This document shows, in pieces, positions 12,166 to 19,899 of a DNA stretch of 20,577 nt. The stretch lies in contig JAFXZF010000092.1 of NCBI GenBank assembly GCA_017541365.1, positions 1-20,577 on the forward strand, in the 5' to 3' direction. Position numbers and translations under genes: made by a program. This stretch comes from Prevotella sp. (GTDB lineage Bacteria; Bacteroidota; Bacteroidia; Bacteroidales; Bacteroidaceae). Numbering within the stretch: the first letter of the stretch is position 1; each line of letters starts with the position of its first letter. Below the pieces are notes generated by a model. That model did not search any database and was not told the DNA's origin. It worked only from the letters and a program-made list of their open reading frames with translations.

Positions 12166-13936
12166 GGTCTGCCTCTGTGCATGACATTACGAAATCGTAA
12201 TGTTTCTCCACTTCGGCGGCAGCATATCGGGTATATACCCTTGCAGATTTAGCGAAAAGTTCAGCATCCTTGCTGGCATCGCCCACAAGCAGCAACGCCA
12301 TAATTATGTCGCCTGCCATCTCGTAGAGGTGACGTATGCACAGGTCTTTCAGCTCGTCGTTCTTCTGCTCGTTAACGTAAGCCACAGCAGCGTTATACTT
12401 CTCTGCCATCTGGGCTATGCGCTCCTTCTGAGGCAGCAACTCGGCAGAGCACCAGTTTTCGTTAAGGTTAAGGTTATCGTTAACGTACGAACTTGCATTT
12501 GCAAGTGAGTAACCCGCCTCACCCTGTGCCAGAAAGCCGTCGATAATCTGTCCGTAGAAGCCGTTGGTGATGTAGCGTCCTGCAGCAACAGTCTGCAACT
12601 GGGTTGTTCCCTCATAGATGGTGAGGATACGGGCATCACGATACAGACGCTGACAAGCATACTCGAGCATGAAGCCTGAACCGCCATGCACCTGTATGCC
12701 GTCGTATGCGTTCTGGTTGGCATACTCCGATGTCATACCCTTGGCAATAGGCGTGAAGGCATCAGCAAGCTTGGAGAATGCCTTGCACTCTGTACGCTCC
12801 TCAGCCGTGAGTTTTTCGCCCTTCTCCTTGCGCTCGCGCTCTATGTCTTCGAGGGTCTTATAGACGTCAACGAAACGTGAGGTAGCATAATACAGTGAAC
12901 GACCTGCATCGAGCTTAGCCTTCATTATTGCGAGCATGTCATATACAGCAGGGAAGTTGATGATAGCCTTGCCAAACTGCTTACGATCCTTGGCATAAGC
13001 CAGTGCCTCGTTATATGCCATCTGGCTGGTACCTGTTGACTGACCTGCTATACCCAGACGGGCACCGTTCATCAAGCCCATCACGTACTTGATAAGTCCC
13101 AGTTTCTCTGAACCGCAGAGCTCTGCCTTAGCGTTCTTATATACCAGCTCGCAGGTTGGTGAACCATGTATGCCCAGTTTGTTCTCTATACGGCGCACGT
13201 CAACGCCGCCGTCACGCTTGTCGTAGATGAACATTGACAGTCCGCGACCGTCACGAGTACCCTCTACCGAACGAGCCAATACGAGGTGTATGTCTGAGTC
13301 GCCATTGGTGATGAAACGCTTACAGCCGTTCAGTCTCCAGCACTTATTCTCCTCGTCGTATGTAGCCTTGAGCATCACCGACTGCAGGTCTGAACCAGCA
13401 TCAGGCTCTGTGAGGTCCATTGACATCGTCTCGCCCTGGCACACTCGTGGCACATAGCGCTGACGCTGGTCTTCGTCACCAAACTCATAGAGTGTCTCGA
13501 TACAATCCTGCAGTGACCATATATTCTCAAAACCAGTGTCGCCAGCCGCTATCATCTCGTTGATTGCCGAATAGATAGCCATTGGGAAGTTCAGACCGCC
13601 GTATCTGCGAGGCATGGTCACGCCGTTCAGACCAGCCTTGATGGTAGCGTCAAGGTTCTCGTAGGTCTTAGAGGCATATATCATTCTGCCGTTCTCGCAT
13701 CGAGGTCCCTCAGCATCCACGCTCTCAGCGTTAGGTGCTATGACGTTTGCACTCACGTCGCCAGCCAGTTCCAATACCTTGTCGTAGTTCTCCATTGCCT
13801 CTTCAAAGTCGGCAGGAGCATAGTCATACTTGTCGGCATCGGCATAGCCACGTTCTTTCAGTTCTACTATATGCTTGAGCAAAGGATGGCTCAAGTGAAA
13901 CTTAATCTCGGGATTGTCAGTATAAAAGTTTGCCAT
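12143..13936 (-). CDS. Long-form acyl-CoA dehydrogenase (FAD)
   Basis: It oxidises an acyl-CoA to the 2-enoyl-CoA with FAD and passes electrons to the electron-transfer flavoprotein encoded just upstream. Signatures: MDLTEPDAGSD (173-183), RFITNGDSD (208-215), AYAKDRKQFGKAI (313-325), YDGIQVHGGSGFMLEY (411-426) and the catalytic-type glutamate E442 in IYEGTTQLQ. At 597 aa it is the long form, with a helical C-terminal extension (~470-597). Residues ~483-494 (VNDNLNLNEN) in the linker to that extension are encoded by GTTnnn repeats. It starts 5 bases after etfA and overlaps the symporter start. Chain length of the substrate cannot be read; short-chain (butyryl-type) use is plausible. Confidence 0.95.
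   Translation of the reverse strand: MANFYTDNPEIKFHLSHPLLKHIVELKERGYADADKYDYAPADFEEAMENYDKVLELAGDVSANVIAPNAESVDAEGPRCENGRMIYASKTYENLDATIKAGLNGVTMPRRYGGLNFPMAIYSAINEMIAAGDTGFENIWSLQDCIETLYEFGDEDQRQRYVPRVCQGETMSMDLTEPDAGSDLQSVMLKATYDEENKCWRLNGCKRFITNGDSDIHLVLARSVEGTRDGRGLSMFIYDKRDGGVDVRRIENKLGIHGSPTCELVYKNAKAELCGSEKLGLIKYVMGLMNGARLGIAGQSTGTSQMAYNEALAYAKDRKQFGKAIINFPAVYDMLAIMKAKLDAGRSLYYATSRFVDVYKTLEDIERERKEKGEKLTAEERTECKAFSKLADAFTPIAKGMTSEYANQNAYDGIQVHGGSGFMLEYACQRLYRDARILTIYEGTTQLQTVAAGRYITNGFYGQIIDGFLAQGEAGYSLANASSYVNDNLNLNENWCSAELLPQKERIAQMAEKYNAAVAYVNEQKNDELKDLCIRHLYEMAGDIIMALLLVGDASKDAELFAKSARVYTRYAAAEVEKHYDFVMSCTEADLADYRAN
12455..12490. repeat. GTTnnn hexamer array inside the acyl-CoA dehydrogenase gene
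   Basis: Six units run in phase on the plus strand: GTTTTC, GTTAAG, GTTAAG, GTTATC, GTTAAC, GTACGA. On the coding strand they give the Asn-rich stretch VNDNLNLNEN in a linker. Confidence 0.75.
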
Positions 13937-13941
13937 TTCCT

Positions 13942-14982
13942 TTACTTGTTATTCTGTTTGTAATACTTTATCATCTTCGGCACCACCTCTTCCACCGTGC
14001 CGTTAATCACATAGTCGGCGATGGTATTGATAGGAGCCTCGGGGTCGTTGTTCACTGAGATGATGATGCCTGAATCCTGCATACCGGCGATGTGCTGTAT
14101 CTGTCCGGATATACCACAGGCGATGTACACCTTAGGACGCACGGTGACACCCGTCTGACCTATCTGGCGGTCGTGGTCCACCCATCCTGCGTCAACGGCG
14201 GCACGTGAGGCACCCACCTCGGCATGCAGCTCCTTGGCAAGCTCGAAGAGTTTGTCGAAACCCTCCTTCGAGCCTACACCGTAGCCACCAGCCACGATGA
14301 TAGGCGAACCCTTCAGGTTGTGCTTAGCCTGCTCCACGTGGCGGTCGAGCACCTTCACCACATATTCCGTCTCAGGCACGTACTTCGCAACGTCGTGTTT
14401 CACTACCTCACCCTTGTAGTTCTCGTCCAGCACCTCTTTCTTCATCACGCCCTCACGCACCGTTGCCATCTGTGGCCTGTGCTCTGGGTTTACGATGGTA
14501 GCAACGATGTTACCGCCGAAGGCAGGACGAATCTGCATCAGCTGCTTCTCGTAGTGCTTGTTCACCAACTCGCCCTGTTCGTTCTTCACCTTCATGTCGA
14601 AGTCGTCTATCTCCAGTTCCGTGCAGTCCGCTGTCAGTCCACTGAAGAGTGCCGATGACACACGCGGACCCAGGTCTCGCCCTATCACCGTGGCACCCAT
14701 CAGGCATATCTGTGGCTTCTCCTCCTTGAAGAGGTTCACCACCAGTGCCGTGTGAGGGTTCGTAGTGTAAGGGAACAGTCCCTCAGCATCAAAGATGTGC
14801 ACCTTATCTACACCATATTTCATTACCTGCTTCTCCACGCCGTCAAGCTTAGAGCCTGCGATGATGCACTCCAACTGCACTCCAAGAGTATTGGCAAGCT
14901 TCCTGCCTTTGGTCAGCAGTTCCAGGGCCACATCCTTCACCTGTGTGCCCTCTATCTCGCAATATACAAATACGTTGTTCAT
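13942..14982 (-). CDS. etfA: Electron transfer flavoprotein, alpha subunit
   Basis: EtfA and EtfB form a cytoplasmic FAD heterodimer that takes electrons from acyl-CoA dehydrogenases. The C-terminal FAD-binding domain is complete: GGYGVGSKEGFDKL (232-245), GASRAAVDAGWV (257-268), IGQTGVTVRPKVYIACGISGQIQHIAGM (274-301) and NNDPEAPI (311-318). The N-terminal domain has CLMGATVIGRDLGPRVSSAL (93-112). 346 aa is normal. Its ATG (14982) overlaps the last base of the etfB stop (TAATG), and the dehydrogenase follows after 5 bases. No domain adding an Fe-S cluster is seen. Confidence 0.97.
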   Translation of the reverse strand: MNNVFVYCEIEGTQVKDVALELLTKGRKLANTLGVQLECIIAGSKLDGVEKQVMKYGVDKVHIFDAEGLFPYTTNPHTALVVNLFKEEKPQICLMGATVIGRDLGPRVSSALFSGLTADCTELEIDDFDMKVKNEQGELVNKHYEKQLMQIRPAFGGNIVATIVNPEHRPQMATVREGVMKKEVLDENYKGEVVKHDVAKYVPETEYVVKVLDRHVEQAKHNLKGSPIIVAGGYGVGSKEGFDKLFELAKELHAEVGASRAAVDAGWVDHDRQIGQTGVTVRPKVYIACGISGQIQHIAGMQDSGIIISVNNDPEAPINTIADYVINGTVEEVVPKMIKYYKQNNK

Positions 14983-15851
14983 TATCCTATAATCTTCTCA
15001 TTAATAAGTTCCTGCATCAGACCGTTGATATCCTCGTCAGAGCCAGTCATGGTGCGTGACTCTTTCGCCTTGAACACGATATTCTGCACTTTCTTCACGT
15101 TTGTAGGCGAACCCGCCTTGCCTATCTGCTGTGGGTCGCAGTCTATGTCGGCAGCACCCCACTGCGTAATGTCCAGATAAGGCTTGTTAGGGTTAGGGTT
15201 AAGGTTAGCGTCGTTGCGCTCCAGCGCCACGGTTGCCCTCTTGTACTTCATTACTCGCTTGGCATTACGCGGACGGCATGGAGCAGCAGAGCCGTTTACC
15301 GTTACCACGAGTGGCAGTGGAGCTTCAACGGTCTCCACACCACCGTCTATGTGGCGCTTGATGACCACCTTCTTCGCCTCTTCATCCAGCGACAGTATCT
15401 CCTCAGCGTATGTCACCTGCGTCAGTCCCAACTTCTCAGCTATCTGCGGACCCACCTGTGCCGTATCACCGTCAATAGCTTGACGGCCACCGAGAATGAT
15501 GTCGAAATCGCCTATCTTCTTTATCGCCTGTGCCAGAGTGTAGCTAGTGGCAAGTGTGTCAGCACCGCCCAGCGGACGGTCTGTTACCACATATCCCTCG
15601 TCGGCACCTCTGTAGAGCGCCTCGCGTATCACCTCCGCACTCTTGGGCAGACCCATCGTTACCACCGAGATAGTAGAGCCGGGGAACTTGTCCTTCAACT
15701 GAAGAGCCTGCTCCAAGGCGTTAAGGTCGTCTGGATTAAAGACGGCAGGCAACGCCGAACGGTTGATGGTGCCCTCTGGTGTCATCGCATCTGGTCCCAC
15801 GTTGTGTGTGTCAGGTACCTGCTTTGCAAGTACAATGATTTGTAAACTCAT
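14982..15851 (-). CDS. etfB: Electron transfer flavoprotein, beta subunit
   Basis: Partner of EtfA in the electron-carrying flavoprotein. Visible features: LAKQVPDT (8-15), NPDDLNALEQAL (39-50), and the nucleotide-binding signature GGRQAIDGDTAQVGPQIAEKLG (121-142). RPRNAKRVMKYKRA (193-206) is also typical. Residues ~213-222 (NDANLNPNPN), in a loop that varies in the family, are encoded by GTTAGG-type repeats. 289 aa is slightly long, as expected with the added loop. It lies 20 bases after a secreted-protein gene read in the same direction, so it may share that gene's promoter; none of its own is visible in the gap. Whether the pair bifurcates electrons cannot be told from sequence alone. Confidence 0.97.
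   Translation of the reverse strand: MSLQIIVLAKQVPDTHNVGPDAMTPEGTINRSALPAVFNPDDLNALEQALQLKDKFPGSTISVVTMGLPKSAEVIREALYRGADEGYVVTDRPLGGADTLATSYTLAQAIKKIGDFDIILGGRQAIDGDTAQVGPQIAEKLGLTQVTYAEEILSLDEEAKKVVIKRHIDGGVETVEAPLPLVVTVNGSAAPCRPRNAKRVMKYKRATVALERNDANLNPNPNKPYLDITQWGAADIDCDPQQIGKAGSPTNVKKVQNIVFKAKESRTMTGSDEDINGLMQELINEKIIG
15186..15209. repeat. GTTAGG-type hexamer array inside etfB
   Basis: Four units on the plus strand, GTTAGG, GTTAGG, GTTAAG, GTTAGC, followed by the near-match GTCGTT. They encode NDANLNPNPN on the minus strand. The likeness to eukaryotic telomere repeats is coincidental; it belongs with the other GTTnnn arrays of this window. Confidence 0.75.
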
Positions 15852-15871
15852 AAGTATCTATCTTGTTGAAA

Positions 15872-16393
15872 TTATTTAATCTTTACCGAGTTGACCACGG
15901 CATTAACGTATGGTGTGTATTCCTTCTCCTTGTCAAGGGGAAACTTCACCGTGCCTGCCACACCCTTTGTGCCTGAGCCTATCACGGCAAAGTCCCACTC
16001 CACAAACTTATCCTTATCTGGATATTCCGGATCATCCTTTGACACCTTGCGCATAGTCAGTTTGTTGCCCTTCACCACTGGCTTGTCACATGTCCAGTCC
16101 GAGAAACTGCCCGAGTGCATGAAGTGCAGGTTATTGGCATACTCTCCCAACTGTCCTACGGTAGGACCTGCAACGTTGTATGTTGCATTGATAGTCAGTT
16201 CGCTATCATTCAGCGAAGCAGCAAAGAGAATGCCTATCATATCAGGCTCCGCGTCAGCATCCATATCCTCCACACTACTTGCTGTGGGGTATGCTATAGA
16301 GAAAAACTTACCCTCCCAAGTCTTCATATCCTGCGCACCAACCATGAGCACACATGCTACGGCGAGCATACATGACAATAATAACTTCTTCAT
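15872..16393 (-). CDS. Secreted protein of unknown function
   Basis: Not recognised. The first ~20 residues (MKKLLLSCMLAVACVLMVGA) are a signal peptide cleaved before QDMKTW. The 150-residue mature part starts WEGKFFSIAYPTA, an opening seen in several small secreted beta-rich families, and ends YTPYVNAVVNSVKIK. No catalytic motif or lipobox is visible (the C in the signal lacks the usual following context). It has its own promoter and is followed after 20 bases by etfB, so transcription may read into the etf unit, though a functional link is doubtful. Confidence 0.85.
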   Translation of the reverse strand: MKKLLLSCMLAVACVLMVGAQDMKTWEGKFFSIAYPTASSVEDMDADAEPDMIGILFAASLNDSELTINATYNVAGPTVGQLGEYANNLHFMHSGSFSDWTCDKPVVKGNKLTMRKVSKDDPEYPDKDKFVEWDFAVIGSGTKGVAGTVKFPLDKEKEYTPYVNAVVNSVKIK

Positions 16394-16447
16394 TACTTTT
16401 TAGCTTGTTTTGTTTGTAGTTATATCTTTTTCAGAAAATACAGGGGA

Positions 16448-16479
16448 CAAAGGTACAAAAAAAAATCCATTCGTGCAAA
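16448..16479 (-). promoter_or_regulatory. Bacteroidetes-type promoter for the 16393-15872 gene (and perhaps etfBA)
   Basis: On the minus strand, TACCTTTG (16455-16448) is the -7 box and TTTG (16479-16476) the -33 box, 20 bases apart. This is a near-perfect match to the consensus. The leader would be about 50 bases. Confidence 0.82.
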
Positions 16480-16517
16480 TTAAAATCACATAACCCCTTT
16501 AACTCCTGATGGCTGAT

Positions 16518-16548
16518 AGTTCTTCGCAAGCAAGGCTCGCGAAAAACT
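16518..16548. promoter_or_regulatory. Inverted repeat in the divergent promoter region (possible operator)
   Basis: The arms AGTTCTTCGC (16518-16527) and GCGAAAAACT (16539-16548) are complementary at 9 of 10 positions, with an 11-base spacer. It lies upstream of both divergent promoters, so it could bind a dimeric regulator of either side. No T-run follows it, so it is not a clear terminator. Function is inferred from position only. Confidence 0.4.
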
Positions 16549-16631
16549 TAAATAATTCCTAATTTAACATAAAATCAAAAAACATTCAACTATTTTTTAA
16601 AAGAAATGTCACCACATATTCAAAAATATTG

Positions 16632-16639
16632 TACTTTTG
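16632..16639 (+). promoter_or_regulatory. Candidate -7 box for the 16681 operon
   Basis: TACTTTTG fits TAnnTTTG and lies 41 bases before the ATG at 16681. No convincing -33 box is seen at the right distance, so the call rests on the -7 box and position. Confidence 0.5.
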
Positions 16640-16680
16640 CGACAACAAACTACTACTAAATAACAAATAACCTATAGCTT

Positions 16681-17094
16681 ATGAGAAAAATCATTTTAAC
16701 AGCAGTAGTGGCGATGATGAGCATCATCACCATGCAGGCAGAGGGATACGACTACCCCTTCCTCACATTCCAAACAACTACAGGCGAACTCACTTCCGTA
16801 GCGGTGGACGGCCTTACCCTGACGGTGGACGATGGCAACATCGTGACCTCCGCTGGAGCTACGTTTGCCCTTAGCAGTCTCGCCAAGATGTACTTCACCA
16901 GTGCCGACGTGACAGCGATTGAGAACGTTAATGCTAACGACAATGGGAACCTCGACGGCAGCATCACCGTCTATACCCATGATGGAGCGATGGTGGGCAC
17001 ATTTGGCAGCATCAAGTCTGCCCTACCACAACTACGTAAGGGAGCATATATAGTAAAAGGTATAAGTGGAACCATAAAAGTGATGAAGCAATGA
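16681..17094 (+). CDS. Small secreted protein with C-terminal tail, partner of the beta-helix gene
   Basis: A 137-residue exported protein with signal peptide 1-20 (cleaved after MQA, before EGYDYP). Residues ~25-80 form a small beta module (DGLTLTVDDG...FALSSLAKMYFTSADVT) that resembles the first ~60 residues after the signal of the next gene's product. Residues ~93-137 (ITVYTHDGAMVG...LRKGAYIVKGISGTIKVMKQ) look like the secretion-type C-terminal domain seen in Bacteroidales, with the GAYIVK motif. Its stop overlaps the next gene's start by ATGA, so both are translated together. Function not known. Confidence 0.82.
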   Translation: MRKIILTAVVAMMSIITMQAEGYDYPFLTFQTTTGELTSVAVDGLTLTVDDGNIVTSAGATFALSSLAKMYFTSADVTAIENVNANDNGNLDGSITVYTHDGAMVGTFGSIKSALPQLRKGAYIVKGISGTIKVMKQ

Positions 17095-19166
17095 AAAAGA
17101 TATTTTCAATATTAGGGTTAGCGTTAACGTTATCGTTCCCGTTATATACAGAGGCGCAGACACTCAACGTCAAGATGGGCAACGTGACCTATCTGTTTCC
17201 TGCTTCACAGACCGGCGACATGACATACTCTGACGGCACCACACTGACCATCATGGGCAAGGCATTCACCATCAGCGAGATAACGAGCATGACGGTGGAT
17301 GATACCAGCGTTACCGACGACCAGGTAAGTGTAACCTATAGCGAGGGTAGTGCTTCTGTCACCATAGCAGGCAATGTGGCTCAGTATGTCGATGCCACGA
17401 TAAGTGGTGCCCATGTCACCATCACCCAGAGTGATGCTGTGACTAACGACCTCATCAAAGCAGGCGAAATGAACGAGATAATCTATTCTTTGAGCGGAGA
17501 GGCGAGCGATGGCTCTCTCACTTTGGCTGGTAGTGCGAAGTGTGAAGTTGACCTCAACGGCTTGACACTCACCAACCCCAATGGTGCACCTATCAACATC
17601 ACCAACGGCAAGCGTATCGCCATGAGCATCAAGAAGGGTACCACCAATACCCTTACCGATGGTGCTGCCAGCACTGACAAGGCATGCCTATACTGCAAGG
17701 GTCACCTCGAACTGAAGGGCAAGGGCACTCTGAATGTCTATGCCTACGGCAGTGCTGCCCACGGCATAAAGAGCGGCGACTATACCGAGATGAAGAACTG
17801 CACCGTCAACGTCCTCGCAGCAACTAAGGACGGACTGTCATGCAACGAGTATTTCCTCATGACCAGTGGCACACTCAATATGAGCGGTACGGGCGATGAC
17901 GGCATACAGTGCGACATAGACAACGATGAGGGCACTCCTATAGCAGCTACCGATGCCGCTGAGGGTGGACATGAGGACGAAGACACTGGCAATATCTACC
18001 TCGAAGGCGGCACAATCAACATCAGCGTCACTGCAGATGCCGCCAAGGGCATCAAGGCTGAGGGCGACATGATTATCAGTGAGGCTGACAGCACCACTCC
18101 TCTTGTCGTCACAGTCAACACCAGTGGTGGCGGTGTATGGGACTCCACAAAAGTTAAGACGAAGGCTGCTTCTTGTTTGGGCGCCGATGGCAATATGACC
18201 ATCAGCGGAGGCACACTCAACCTCACCAGCACTGGTGCAGGTGGTAAGGGCATCAATGTTGATGGCTCCTTCACCGCTACTGGTGGCACCACCACTATCA
18301 ACACCAGCGGTAATGCTGTTGTGGCATCATCCTCAGGCGTACTCTCCATCATCACCCAGTCCAGTCAGCTTGACAGCTACGACAGCGACTATAAGTCATC
18401 ACCTAAGGGCATCAAGGTCGATGGCGCCATTACCATCAGCGACGATGCCATCATCTATGTCACCACGACAGGTGCTGGCGGCGAGGGCATCGAGAGCAAG
18501 AGTTACATCAACATCACAGGCGGCGAGACCACCATCGTGGCTGCCGACGATGCCATCAATGCTTCATACAACGACGATACCGCTAGCCTCAGCAATGCCG
18601 GCGACTTCACCATCGAGGGTGGCTATCTCTATGCCCAGTCAACGGGCAATGACGGTATCGATGCCAATGGCAACTGCTACATCAAGGGCGGTCTCGTCTA
18701 TGCCATAGGTTCTGGAGGCGTAGAGAAGTCCATCGATGCCAATACCGAGGAGCATAAGCAACTCTACATCACAGGCGGCACCATCATCGCAGTAGGCGAC
18801 TTGGAGGGTGGCTCCAGCATCTCTGGCGGCACGTGCAAATACACTACCTCATGGACAGGCAACAGCACCTATGCACTCTATAACGGAGGCACGCTGGTGG
18901 GCACCTTCACTACCCCCACTAAGTCAACAAGCAGTCAGGGAGGCAACCAACCTGGTGGCATGGGGCAAGGCGGGCAAGGCGGCAACAGCAGCAATCTGAA
19001 GCTCATCGTCTATACCTCAGGCACACCTACCCTGCAGTCAGGCGTCACCGTCACTGGTGGCACGGACTACTTCGCTAGCAAGGCAAACATCGGTTGCACA
19101 GTTAGCAACGGCAGCAACGTCTCACTCAGCCAGTACACCTCAAGCAGCGGAGGCGGACCAAAGTAA
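17091..19166 (+). CDS. Secreted beta-helix carbohydrate-binding-type protein (Cthe_2159/DUF4353-like)
   Basis: A 691-residue exported protein. Signal peptide 1-22, cleaved near YTEA-QT; part of its core (LGLALTLSFPL) is encoded by GTTnnn repeats. Residues ~25-110 are a module like that of the preceding gene's product. Residues ~115-590 are a right-handed beta-helix with repeated rungs such as ISGGTLNLTSTGAGGKGINVDGSFTATGG and FTIEGGYLYAQSTGNDGIDANGNCYIKGG. This pattern and the opening rung EVDLNGLTLTNPNGAPINITNGK match the Cthe_2159 family, which binds cellulose or acidic plant polysaccharide. A Gly/Gln linker (GGNQPGGMGQGGQGG, ~620-634) precedes a short end domain. Acidic residues at rung turns (DDGI, DGID) could bind Ca2+. 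Target glycan unknown. Confidence 0.88.
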   Translation: MKKIFSILGLALTLSFPLYTEAQTLNVKMGNVTYLFPASQTGDMTYSDGTTLTIMGKAFTISEITSMTVDDTSVTDDQVSVTYSEGSASVTIAGNVAQYVDATISGAHVTITQSDAVTNDLIKAGEMNEIIYSLSGEASDGSLTLAGSAKCEVDLNGLTLTNPNGAPINITNGKRIAMSIKKGTTNTLTDGAASTDKACLYCKGHLELKGKGTLNVYAYGSAAHGIKSGDYTEMKNCTVNVLAATKDGLSCNEYFLMTSGTLNMSGTGDDGIQCDIDNDEGTPIAATDAAEGGHEDEDTGNIYLEGGTINISVTADAAKGIKAEGDMIISEADSTTPLVVTVNTSGGGVWDSTKVKTKAASCLGADGNMTISGGTLNLTSTGAGGKGINVDGSFTATGGTTTINTSGNAVVASSSGVLSIITQSSQLDSYDSDYKSSPKGIKVDGAITISDDAIIYVTTTGAGGEGIESKSYINITGGETTIVAADDAINASYNDDTASLSNAGDFTIEGGYLYAQSTGNDGIDANGNCYIKGGLVYAIGSGGVEKSIDANTEEHKQLYITGGTIIAVGDLEGGSSISGGTCKYTTSWTGNSTYALYNGGTLVGTFTTPTKSTSSQGGNQPGGMGQGGQGGNSSNLKLIVYTSGTPTLQSGVTVTGGTDYFASKANIGCTVSNGSNVSLSQYTSSSGGGPK
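17111..17146. repeat. GTTnnn hexamer array in a signal-peptide coding region
   Basis: Units in phase: ATTAGG, GTTAGC, GTTAAC, GTTATC, GTTCCC, GTTATA. Read in the plus-strand gene they encode ILGLALTLSFPLY, the hydrophobic core of its signal peptide. Confidence 0.75.
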
Positions 19167-19200
19167 CACAATGCCCCCATTAGCATACTATCATACTACA

Positions 19201-19240
19201 ACACACCCTGTCAGATAACTGACAGGGTGTGTGTTTTTTT
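19201..19240 (+). terminator. Strong intrinsic terminator of the 16681-19166 operon
   Basis: A perfect 14-bp stem, ACACACCCTGTCAG (19201-19214) and its complement (19219-19232), with loop ATAA, is followed by GTTTTTTT. It lies 34 bases past the beta-helix gene. On the minus strand no T-run follows, so it probably serves the plus strand only. Confidence 0.93.
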
Positions 19241-19260
19241 ATATGCTTTCCGCTATACAA

Positions 19261-19878
19261 TCATTGTTTACTCAACCTTATACCCACTTTCATTCCGTCG
19301 TATGCATTAAGCACGGTGGTCACTGTAGATAGACTGGAAACATAGCTTGCTATGCCCGACATAAAGTTCTTCAGCGACGTAGCATCCATCACCATCACCA
19401 GACTGCCGTTGTCCAGCTGCGGAGTAATCTTACATGGTTTCGTCTTGCCCTTAAAAGTAAGCGTCACCGTACTACCCTCTATGGCGTATGTGCCAGTTCT
19501 CACGCTCTTCGTGCCCTTCTTGATGGCAAACACCTTATTCTCATCAAATGTCATAGTAAGGTTACCCTTCTTTATGCCCACCTTCGAGAAGTATGCCTGC
19601 AGTTTTTTCTCTACCGAGGCACTGGCAACAGATCCTGCCGCACTCTTCAGCGCATTGTCAGAGGTAAACATCACCGCCGGCTCCTGATATGCCCACGTAC
19701 CGATTATCTGCTTCTCCGTAGGAATCAGTTTGCTGCTTATAATCCCCGTGAGGCTCGACAGCGTACTGTTCCCCGACGCTGTTCCCGCCACTTTTCCAAG
19801 TATATCACTCAACTGCGCATTTGCAGTTCCACAAAACGCTGACATAACCATCAGCAACACAATCATTTTCCTTCTCAT
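19261..19878 (-). CDS. Secreted DUF4923-like (lipocalin-like) protein
   Basis: A 205-residue exported protein. Signal peptide 1-~21 ends ...GTANA before QLSDILGKV. The central part, IIGTWAYQEPAVMFTSDNALKSAAG, and the following beta strands (GNLTMTFDENKVFAIKKGTKSVRTGTYAIEG, STVTLTFKGK) fit the DUF4923 family of Bacteroidales, which are predicted lipocalin-like barrels. No function is known for the family. I chose the ATG at 19878; a GTG at 19881 would add one residue. It starts 21 bases after the histidine-kinase-like remnant and is probably transcribed from that gene's promoter. Confidence 0.83.
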   Translation of the reverse strand: MRRKMIVLLMVMSAFCGTANAQLSDILGKVAGTASGNSTLSSLTGIISSKLIPTEKQIIGTWAYQEPAVMFTSDNALKSAAGSVASASVEKKLQAYFSKVGIKKGNLTMTFDENKVFAIKKGTKSVRTGTYAIEGSTVTLTFKGKTKPCKITPQLDNGSLVMVMDATSLKNFMSGIASYVSSLSTVTTVLNAYDGMKVGIRLSKQ

Positions 19879-19899
19879 CACTTTTTATCAATTAATTAT

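Noticed and set aside
15186..15209. Telomere or linear-replicon end suggested by GTTAGG repeats
   Set aside because: The array lies inside an intact etfB, is degenerate, and matches other internal GTTnnn arrays.
18235..18708. 157-codon alternative frame inside the beta-helix gene
   Set aside because: Low-complexity Ser/Pro/Ala product caused by the repetitive codons of the beta-helix.
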